Of a stretch of 64,000 bases of DNA, positions 58,066 through 64,000 are shown piece by piece (positions within the stretch are counted from its first letter, which is position 1; the number at the start of each line of letters is the position of its first letter). This DNA is from Armatimonadota bacterium (lineage in GTDB: Bacteria > Armatimonadota > Fimbriimonadia > Fimbriimonadales > Fimbriimonadaceae): contig JAFDWQ010000006.1 of NCBI GenBank assembly GCA_018268395.1, positions 62,001 to 126,000 of the forward strand, in the 5' to 3' direction. The translations under genes and the position numbers were made by a program. The notes under the pieces were generated by a model. It was not told the origin of the DNA. It searched no databases and saw only the letters and a program-made list of their open reading frames with translations.

Positions 58066-58131
58066 ACCCCCAACCCCCTCCTCATGTGTCCGGCACGAAC
58101 CATCCGGTCCACACGAAGAGGGGGCTCCGGA
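58066..58131. repeat. 66-bp hairpin repeat, family A copy 1
   Basis: It differs from 59029-59094 at only 2 of 66 positions. The arms CCCCCTCCTCATGTGTCC and GGTCCACACGAAGAGGGGG form a stem around CGGCACGAACCATCC. Confidence 0.85.
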
Positions 58132-58203
58132 GCACGGTAGGCACTAGTTCATCTTCTGAACACGCCTCGACCCAATGGCACACGTTGCGCGGAGCGCGTT
58201 GCT

Positions 58204-58989
58204 TCAGGGCACCCGCTCGTAGACCACGCTCAGGTCCTCGCCGTAGACCGCCTTATACTTCGACAGATCGAGCGATAGCTTCGTCAAGTCCTTGCTCGGA
58301 CGAAGGATGAAAGACTCGTAGTCGACCATGGTGCCCTTGGGTTCTGGACCGATCAACACGACGAACGGACCGGCGACCAGCCACGGAAGATTTTGGAAGC
58401 CGGGTTCCTTGGACGACCATGTCTTCTCGCCGATCTCGATCTCGGCAGGGACGTTGGGAACAGCTCTCGAAACGCGCCGATAGCGGCCGACATAGCGGAC
58501 GTGCAGCATCGGGTCGTCGCGCAAGAGGCGGACACGGTTATCGGGCACTCCGTACTCGATGGGCGGCTCGCTGACGAGCACGTCGCCCCTTTCCGTGACT
58601 TTCAGCGTCCAAGGTGGCCCTTGCTTGCGCTTGATCGTGACAGTGTCACCCTCTAAAGTCCAGGTTTCGGTCCGACCCTTATACCGACCACCATAGGCGA
58701 CCTTGCCGTCGGGCGAGAGCGTCACCGGGATGATGCCGTAGTCCATGAAGTTCATCACGGAGGGCTCGGTGTCGTCGCCGAAAAAGTGAGCCGTCCAGTA
58801 TTCGCCGCCGACTCTGGCCACGGTCTTCGAGGCCTGCACCGTTTCAGCCTTTTGCGCGACGGAAGGACTACCGTTGCCGTCCGGACCACAGCCTGCGGCG
58901 ACGATCCATAAGGTCCAGGTGACGACCGATACGGGACGGGCAGCCTTCACGAGACCGCAATTCCTTCTGCCGCTTCCCTTCCGCGCCAT
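58204..58989 (-). CDS. Lipoprotein of unknown function
   Basis: The 261-residue protein has a basic N-terminus, a hydrophobic core and a lipobox (VVTWTLWIVAAGCGPDGNGS). The body is strand-rich (GGEYWTAHFFGDDTEPSVMN, GGRYKGRTETWTLEGDTVTI, RVRLLRDDPMLHVRYVGRYR). No family is recognised. TATCAT lies 7 bases before the ATG at 58989; an ATG at 58998 is also in frame. It is flanked on both sides by the two 66-bp hairpin repeats, so the repeat-gene-repeat block could be a mobile cassette. Confidence 0.65.
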   Translation of the reverse strand: MARKGSGRRNCGLVKAARPVSVVTWTLWIVAAGCGPDGNGSPSVAQKAETVQASKTVARVGGEYWTAHFFGDDTEPSVMNFMDYGIIPVTLSPDGKVAYGGRYKGRTETWTLEGDTVTIKRKQGPPWTLKVTERGDVLVSEPPIEYGVPDNRVRLLRDDPMLHVRYVGRYRRVSRAVPNVPAEIEIGEKTWSSKEPGFQNLPWLVAGPFVVLIGPEPKGTMVDYESFILRPSKDLTKLSLDLSKYKAVYGEDLSVVYERVP

Positions 58990-58996
58990 CTTTTCC

Positions 58997-59002
58997 ATGA
59001 TA
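58997..59002 (-). promoter_or_regulatory. Predicted leaderless -10 of the 58204-58989 lipoprotein gene
   Basis: TATCAT on the minus strand is followed by GGAAAAG and the ATG at 58989. The purine stretch could also act as a weak ribosome site for it. Confidence 0.4.
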
Positions 59003-59028
59003 GTGGATCGGGCAATCCGGATGGCTCC

Positions 59029-59094
59029 ACCCCCAACCCCCTCCTCATGTGTCCGGCACGGACCATCCGGTCCACACGAGGAGGGGGCTCCGGA
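59029..59094. repeat. 66-bp hairpin repeat, family A copy 2
   Basis: It is in the same orientation as 58066-58131, with arms CCCCCTCCTCATGTGTCC and GGTCCACACGAGGAGGGGG. The two differences both lie in the right half. Confidence 0.85.
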
Positions 59095-59170
59095 TCCCCT
59101 TTCTGTCCAAGCCATGCATGGTGCTCCGAACGCGATCAGGGGCGGAAACTCGAAGGGCACTGCGTTCGGC

Positions 59171-59176
59171 TATCCT
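59171..59176 (+). promoter_or_regulatory. Predicted leaderless -10 of a 20-codon mini-gene
   Basis: TATCCT is followed by CTCGCC and a GTG at 59183. Confidence 0.45.
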
Positions 59177-59182
59177 CTCGCC

Positions 59183-59245
59183 GTGATCCCTAAGCAGATC
59201 AAGGAACTCGACGATCGCGCTCTGCTGGAACGGAACACTTGTTGA
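59183..59245 (+). CDS. 20-residue upstream peptide coupled to the next gene
   Basis: A GTG placed 6 bases after TATCCT opens a 20-codon frame (MIPKQIKELDDRALLERNTC) that ends in a TGA overlapping a TTG (TTGA at 59242). That is the same coupling seen between livM and livG. The composition is protein-like and helical. It could be a leader peptide that couples translation of the next gene, or the 5' remnant of a gene fused to it by frameshift. Confidence 0.45.
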   Translation: MIPKQIKELDDRALLERNTC

Positions 59246-59949
59246 ATCCTCTGAAGGTGCGGCCGAACATGAAGACCGTCGTCAAAACGTTGGAGACAGC
59301 CACTTGGAAGCGGTCAGACGGCGACGTAAGCGTCCTGCGGCTGGATCTGGGCAAGAGATCGTGGATCGGCACAGGCGGCCACGATTGGCGCATGCTCGTG
59401 GCCGGGTCTCTGGGGCTGCAGCGAGCGGCCCAGGCGCTCTGCTTGCTCTTGGAACCGCGCAGCGTCGTTTGGATCCGAGGCGGTCCAGTTCCTCCACCGT
59501 CGCTCTTGTCGGCTCGATGGAACATTGAGACGTTCACAAGTGGAACGTGGCTGGTCCACGGCTTGGAGACCCATGTCGATCTGAAGTCGTGGCGCGCCGT
59601 ACGGCACAAGTTGGAGTTCTCGCCCCGCCGGTGGCACGTCCCTTCGGTTCCGGCGCTCGAGTCAAATCCCGATTGGGAGGGCTATCGAAGGATGTACGAG
59701 GGCCAGACATCATGGCGCGACGACGGCTCGACCGTGCACCTTCCGCTTGACCGTTCGGGGCTGCTCCTGCTCGCTAGGAACTGCCGGGACGCAGCCGGCG
59801 ACCGTCGAGAACTGATCGACTATGAGCTCTTGTTCCCTCATGGCGACACGTGCATCCGTGTGCTCTATTCCAGCTTTCGGAAGACGTTCCGATACTTCTG
59901 GGAGTCGGATGCCGACCGTGTCGCAAGGGAGTCCGGCGTTACACCCTAA
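59242..59949 (+). CDS. Orphan 235-residue cytoplasmic protein
   Basis: The protein from the TTG at 59242 (MNPLKVRPNMKTVVKTLETA) contains LRLDLGKRSWIGTGGHDWRM, LVAGSLGLQRAAQALCLLLE, DGSTVHLPLDRSGLLLLARN and FPHGDTCIRVLYSSFRKTFR, but no family is recognised. There is no leader. An ATG at 59269 is the alternative start. It sits between the hairpin repeats and another leaderless orphan gene. Confidence 0.62.
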   Translation: MNPLKVRPNMKTVVKTLETATWKRSDGDVSVLRLDLGKRSWIGTGGHDWRMLVAGSLGLQRAAQALCLLLEPRSVVWIRGGPVPPPSLLSARWNIETFTSGTWLVHGLETHVDLKSWRAVRHKLEFSPRRWHVPSVPALESNPDWEGYRRMYEGQTSWRDDGSTVHLPLDRSGLLLLARNCRDAAGDRRELIDYELLFPHGDTCIRVLYSSFRKTFRYFWESDADRVARESGVTP

Positions 59950-59983
59950 CTCGCCGCTCGTAGCTTTGCCAAAAGGAGCGGTC

Positions 59984-59989
59984 TATAAT
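59984..59989 (+). promoter_or_regulatory. Predicted leaderless -10 of the 59995 gene
   Basis: A perfect TATAAT is followed by five bases and the GTG at 59995, the strongest box of the set. Confidence 0.55.
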
Positions 59990-59994
59990 CCGCC

Positions 59995-60399
59995 GTGCGC
60001 GTCATCGGCCTTCACAAGTGGCCTGTCTCCGAAGAAGGGATCGACGCCGATGCTGAGGGCCTCGAACCCTTCGACGACTGGCGGGCCCAGATCGCAGATA
60101 ACTGGAAGATGGCCTGGCTCGTCGTCTTGACCCACGACGGCCCTGCTTCCGACATCGACTTTTCTTCGTTCGGCTATCCGCCGGACGGCGATGCGACTTC
60201 TCCGCGCGACTCGTGGCAAGCGGCGTGGGACGAACACCTGATCGAAGATTCCGCAGAGACATCGACGGTCGCCTTCTTCCTGCACGACGAACGACCGTCG
60301 GGAACGCTCTACTACGACGACGCCGAACTCCCCTTACCAGAGCCGTCGGACCTTCCGGTCGGCATGACGGACGAGGTCGCGTACAGCAGTCCGACGTAG
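59995..60399 (+). CDS. Orphan 134-residue acidic protein
   Basis: The protein starts at a GTG (MRVIGLHKWPVSEEGIDADA). It is strongly acidic and aromatic-rich (DNWKMAWLVVLTHDGPASDI, DSWQAAWDEHLIEDSAETST, LPLPEPSDLPVGMTDEVAYS), with no leader or membrane helix. Small acidic cytoplasmic proteins of this kind are often immunity or anti-defence factors, but nothing here proves that. The gap to 60661 contains no supported gene, only a repeat fragment near 60450. Confidence 0.62.
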   Translation: MRVIGLHKWPVSEEGIDADAEGLEPFDDWRAQIADNWKMAWLVVLTHDGPASDIDFSSFGYPPDGDATSPRDSWQAAWDEHLIEDSAETSTVAFFLHDERPSGTLYYDDAELPLPEPSDLPVGMTDEVAYSSPT

Positions 60400-60660
60400 C
60401 GGCCTCATCGCTCAGTCCCTTTGTGCGGGCGTCCGGAAGGCCATCGGCAGGTGGCCCGCTTGTCGCGAAGCACTTCTTCGGCCCGTCACGGCACGTCGCC
60501 GCCACAGGCGGTTCCAGCACGGACCGCGCTCCGCACGCCTGTCTCGACAGGTAACGCGGCTCCTAGTGCGGGAGTGCGTTCGTCGGGACAAGCGTTCCGC
60601 CGCCGTATAGTCTTCCTTCCTCGTCTAAGGTCGGAACTGCGCTGGATAGGTATCGTCCGT

Positions 60661-61575
60661 TCAGCAAAGGACAATGACCTTCTGGGAGAGGTTCTCGAAC
60701 CTTATAGCCTCGCCCTCATCTGAGTAAAAGCAGGAGAGGAACCAGCCGATCTCTGTGTGTAGCCAGACTGCCTCAGGTGATATTCCAGCTGTGGCGACAG
60801 GTTGCAAAACACAGGGCGGAATTCTCCCGTGCCTCATTATGCCTTGATACATTGCCGTGTGATAGCTTGTGGTCACGATCAGATTCGTCGGATTAATAGA
60901 GAGGTTTGTGCCTGCGCTGGTTTCGTGAACCAGTCGCATCGCCCGTAGATAATCCGCGGGATTGTTTCGCCTATCAGCGTACCAGCCCAAAGGTAGTCCG
61001 ATGAACACGACCAAGTGACGGTTTCGCTCCTGCCGCCTCTCCCACTGCTGGTATGCGTCCGAGTACTTTCTGTAGATCAATCGGGCCAGTCGATCGGGAT
61101 CTGCTGGGATCGAGTCAATACGCTTTATTTCATGGTCGACAGATTTCGACTCTCCCTGGTAGAAGCCTACAGTGGTCCAAGCGTCAGGTTTTGGGCCGCT
61201 GTGACTATCCGGCCATGTAGCTCCCGGTACTTTCCTTGCAATGAACGATCTAACCGTCGCTTCATAGGCGATGTCTTGAAGTCTAGACGTGGTTTCGAGC
61301 TCTGCTGCGTGACCAGCAAGATCATGGAGAAACGTTTCCCAAATTAGATTGCCTATGTGCTTGGGGCACGCCTCGGCTTCTTCGGCAACTCCTAGAACTG
61401 CGCACACGGCGTCAAAACCGACATGGTCGTTTTCCGAGATTATTGTTCCAGGGCTTCGGTGAGCCGCCGCCAGACCACGAAAGCCAGGCATCTCGCCGAA
61501 CTGTGGTCTGTCTTTTAGTAGTCTCTCTACTCGCTGGGCAACCGCTGTTGTCGGATCTATCGCAATCGTCATCAT
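60661..61575 (-). CDS. Orphan 304-residue protein with a possible PD-(D/E)xK nuclease motif, downstream of nrdJ
   Basis: The frame starts MMTIAIDPTTAVAQRVERLL, only four bases after the nrdJ stop on the same strand. Its base composition is visibly lower in GC with more ATA, TTA and AGA codons than nrdJ, so it looks acquired. Residues 130-144 read PDAWTTVGFYQGESK, matching the pattern P-D-x(10)-E-x-K of PD-(D/E)xK nucleases. An upstream helix carries E80. Other regions (LARLIYRKYSDAYQQWERRQ, RNRHLVVFIGLPLGWYADRR) suit such a fold. A restriction-like or repair nuclease is inference. Confidence 0.6.
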   Translation of the reverse strand: MMTIAIDPTTAVAQRVERLLKDRPQFGEMPGFRGLAAAHRSPGTIISENDHVGFDAVCAVLGVAEEAEACPKHIGNLIWETFLHDLAGHAAELETTSRLQDIAYEATVRSFIARKVPGATWPDSHSGPKPDAWTTVGFYQGESKSVDHEIKRIDSIPADPDRLARLIYRKYSDAYQQWERRQERNRHLVVFIGLPLGWYADRRNNPADYLRAMRLVHETSAGTNLSINPTNLIVTTSYHTAMYQGIMRHGRIPPCVLQPVATAGISPEAVWLHTEIGWFLSCFYSDEGEAIRFENLSQKVIVLC

Positions 61576-61579
61576 CGAG

Positions 61580-64000
61580 CTAACTACACCCGCTCGTCTC
61601 GCCGCACGTGTTGCACTTCAGGCAGACCCCGTTCCGCACGAGCGTATAGGAGCCGCAATTGGTGCAGGGATCGGCTTCGTAGCCCTTGAGACGGGCGACG
61701 CGGACGGCCTCGGTGCGGGTTTCGGGTTTCGGGTTTCGGGTCTCGGTGCCGGAACGGACTGTGGCCACGCCGACAGGTGCCGGGGTTTCGACATAGGCGT
61801 AGTTGCCGTGACCGTTCCGTTCGTTGCCTGCGTGCGACGCGCGCTCCCCGACACCCGGGCCCCGGACCCCGTACCCCGAACTCGAGTGGTCTTCCCGCGT
61901 GACGCCGGGGGCGATGTCGTCGATCGGGCCTTGGTCTTCCTCCTCTTCGAAGTCGAGGCCGGGCTGATTGGGGCCGCCGATCGCGTCGTGGCGGAGGTCT
62001 TCGGGCTTGACCTGGACGAGGTCGTAGCGGCCGAGATAGGTCATGGCGAGCTCGCGGAAGATGTAGTCGATGACCGAGGTCGACATCTTGATGTTGTCGT
62101 GGCCCATGACGACGCCGTTCGGCTCGAAGCGGCTGAAGGTGAACGCCTCGACGAACTCCTCGAGGGGGACGCCGTGCTGCAGGCCGAGCGAGATGGCGAT
62201 GGCGAAGCAGTTCATCAGCGAGCGGAACGCGGCGCCTTCGCGGTGCATGTCGACGAAGATCTCGCCGAGGGTGCCGTCCTCGTACTCGCCCGTGCGCAGG
62301 TAGACCTTGTGGCCGCCGACGAGCGCCTTTTGGGTGTAGCCCTTGCGTCGCTGGGGCATGAGGCGTCGGCGGGCGATGTAGCGGTAAACGAGCTTTTGGG
62401 AGGCGGCGAGGATTTCTGCGTGTTCGGAAGTCCGGTAGTCCGGTCGTTCGGATCCGGAACCGGACCACTCCGAACCACCCGAACCGACCGGACGCTCTTC
62501 CTCGAAAGAGGCCTCCAAAATCGCCGCGGCGGCGTCGTCGGTCGAGGCGTTGAGGGGCTGGCTGAGCTTGCTGCCGTCGCGGTAGAGGGCGTTGGCCTTG
62601 AGGCCGAGCTTCCACGAGAGCATGTAGGCGTCGTTGACGTCCTCGACGGTGGCGTTGGCGGGAAGGTTGATCGTCTTGCTGATCGCGCCGCTGAGGAACG
62701 GCTGGGCGGCGGCCATCATGCGGATGTGGCCCTCGGCGCTGATGAAGCGCTGCCCGCGTTTGCCGCACTTGTTGGCGCAGTCGAAGACCGGATAGTGGGC
62801 GGGTTCGAGGTGGGGCGCGCCTTCGATCGTCATGGTGCCGCAGACGTAGTCGTTGGCGGCTTCGACCTCGGCCTTGGTAAAGCCGAGCGCGGCGAGCATG
62901 TCGAACGACCAGTCGTCGAGCTGGGCCGAGCTGAAACCGAGCTTCTGTTTGCAGAACTCCTCGCCAAAGGTGTACTTATTGAAGGCGAAGCGGAGTTCGA
63001 AGGCGTCCTTGAGGCCCGCTTCGAGCTTGGCGAGGGCGGCGTCGTCGAAGCCCTTCTCACGGAGCGTGTCGTGGTTGACGGCGGGCGAGCCTTTGAGGGT
63101 GCCGTGTCCGACGGTGTAGGCGACGATGTCCTCGATCTGTTCCTGGCTGTAGCCGAGCCGGCGGAGGGCGACGGGCACGGACTGGTTGACGATTTTGAAG
63201 TAACCGCCGCCCGCGAGCTTTTTGAACTTCACGATGGCAAAGTCGGGCTCGATGCCGGTCGTGTCGCAGTCCATGATCAGGCCGATCGTGCCGGTGGGGG
63301 CGAGGACGGTGACCTGGGCGTTGCGGAAGCCGTTCTGCTCTCCGAAGGCGAGGGCGTCGTCCCATGCCCTTCGGGCCGAGTCCAAGAGGTCCTGCGGGCA
63401 GTATCTGGCGTCGATCGGGACAGGTCTGACGCCCAGACCTTCATACTCCGATGCAGGCGCAGAATGGGCCGCTCGGCGGTGGTTGCGGACGACCCGGAGC
63501 ATGTGCCCGCGGTTCTTGTCGTACTTCGGGAACGGGCCGAGCTTGCCCGCCATTTCCGCGCTGGTCGCATAGCTTTCGCCGCCGAGGATGCTGGTGAGGG
63601 CGCCTGCGATCGCGAAGCCTTCGGGCGAATCGTAAGGGATCGCCATCTGCATGAGCAGGGCGCCGAGGTTGGCGTATCCGAGGCCGAGGGTGCGGAAGTC
63701 GTAGCTGAGCTGGGCGATTTCTTTGCTCGGGAACTGGGCCATGAGCACGCTGATCTCGAGCACGACCGTCCAGAGCCGGATGGCGTGGCGATAGGCTTCG
63801 ATGTCGAAGCGGCCGGTCTTCGGGTCGTAGAGCGTGCAGAGGTTGATGCTGGCGAGGTTGCACGCGGTGTCGTCGAGGAACATGTACTCGCTGCACGGGT
63901 TGGACGCGTTGATGCGGCCGTCCTCGGGGCAGGTGTGCCAGTCGTTGATGGTGGTGTCGTATTGGGTGCCGGGGTCGGCGCTGTGCCAGGCGCTCGTGCA
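61580..64000 (-). CDS. nrdJ: Vitamin B12-dependent (class II) ribonucleotide reductase, 5' end cut by window edge
   Basis: The visible 806 residues start at the window edge. [11 protein letters not shown] near 63890 holds the catalytic N-x-C-x-E triad. [20 protein letters not shown] is the phosphate-binding region, and [15 protein letters not shown] and [20 protein letters not shown] follow. A TSCPD-type domain ([40 protein letters not shown]) and a C-terminal zinc/redox tail ([29 protein letters not shown]) complete it. It makes deoxynucleotides with adenosylcobalamin and needs no oxygen. Two linker regions are of low complexity: [16 protein letters not shown] (about 62440) and [15 protein letters not shown] (about 61725). 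Confidence 0.95.
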   Translation of the reverse strand, partial: CTSAWHSADPGTQYDTTINDWHTCPEDGRINASNPCSEYMFLDDTACNLASINLCTLYDPKTGRFDIEAYRHAIRLWTVVLEISVLMAQFPSKEIAQLSYDFRTLGLGYANLGALLMQMAIPYDSPEGFAIAGALTSILGGESYATSAEMAGKLGPFPKYDKNRGHMLRVVRNHRRAAHSAPASEYEGLGVRPVPIDARYCPQDLLDSARRAWDDALAFGEQNGFRNAQVTVLAPTGTIGLIMDCDTTGIEPDFAIVKFKKLAGGGYFKIVNQSVPVALRRLGYSQEQIEDIVAYTVGHGTLKGSPAVNHDTLREKGFDDAALAKLEAGLKDAFELRFAFNKYTFGEEFCKQKLGFSSAQLDDWSFDMLAALGFTKAEVEAANDYVCGTMTIEGAPHLEPAHYPVFDCANKCGKRGQRFISAEGHIRMMAAAQPFLSGAISKTINLPANATVEDVNDAYMLSWKLGLKANALYRDGSKLSQPLNASTDDAAAAILEASFEEERPVGSGGSEWSGSGSERPDYRTSEHAEILAASQKLVYRYIARRRLMPQRRKGYTQKALVGGHKVYLRTGEYEDGTLGEIFVDMHREGAAFRSLMNCFAIAISLGLQHGVPLEEFVEAFTFSRFEPNGVVMGHDNIKMSTSVIDYIFRELAMTYLGRYDLVQVKPEDLRHDAIGGPNQPGLDFEEEEDQGPIDDIAPGVTREDHSSSGYGVRGPGVGERASHAGNERNGHGNYAYVETPAPVGVATVRSGTETRNPKPETRTEAVRVARLKGYEADPCTNCGSYTLVRNGVCLKCNTCGETSGCS

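Overview
The window is GC-rich, densely packed bacterial chromosome with few gaps and many 1-4 base gene overlaps (ATGA, GTGA, TTGA). The gene content suggests a free-living, motile, diderm-type bacterium, plausibly of the Armatimonadota (Fimbriimonadia-like). That assignment is an inference from the mix: a split B12-dependent methionine synthase, a B12-dependent ribonucleotide reductase, a FliY-type flagellar switch protein, a PEP-CTERM protein, a Planctomycete-like CxxCH protein and large beta-propeller/Ig-like secreted proteins. No rRNA is present to confirm it. Both window ends cut genes (metH C-terminal half on the left, nrdJ on the right).

Layout. 1-4949: methionine/folate one-carbon locus (C-terminal half of MetH, a SAM methyltransferase and MetF on the minus strand; N-terminal half of MetH divergent on the plus strand). 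4946-7561: enoyl-CoA hydratase, phosphoglycerate mutase, small membrane proteins, a cyclophilin. 7642-20765: secreted and membrane proteins, including a 1493-residue repeat protein, an MFS transporter and M23, M28 and M3 peptidases. 20766-24795: accessory stretch with lipoprotein and orphan genes, dispersed repeats and a 21-bp tandem array. 24796-30545: a retropepsin-like protease, then a branched-chain amino-acid type ABC importer (livK-livH-livM-livG, no livF). 30524-36875: birA-nadC operon, tRNA-Cys, M42 peptidase, PilZ protein, thioredoxin reductase coupled to a HExGH protein. 36946-42312: flagellar switch/export operon fliM-fliY-fliO-fliP-fliQ-fliR-flhB. 42309-55917: mixed secreted proteins, small enzymes and an ECF sigma factor with its probable membrane partner. 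55900-61575: second accessory stretch with orphan genes, a gene remnant and two near-identical 66-bp hairpin repeats. 61580-64000: vitamin B12-dependent ribonucleotide reductase.

The most striking feature is transcriptional. More than twenty coding regions have a TANNNT-like -10 hexamer (or close variant) ending 5-7 bases before the start codon and no Shine-Dalgarno sequence. This predicts leaderless mRNAs as a main mode of expression. Genes inside operons and many exported-protein genes instead have a Shine-Dalgarno sequence or overlap the previous stop codon. The pattern fixed several start codons below, including GTG starts and a 20-codon mini-gene. Functions stated for orphan genes are limited to what can be read from the sequence.
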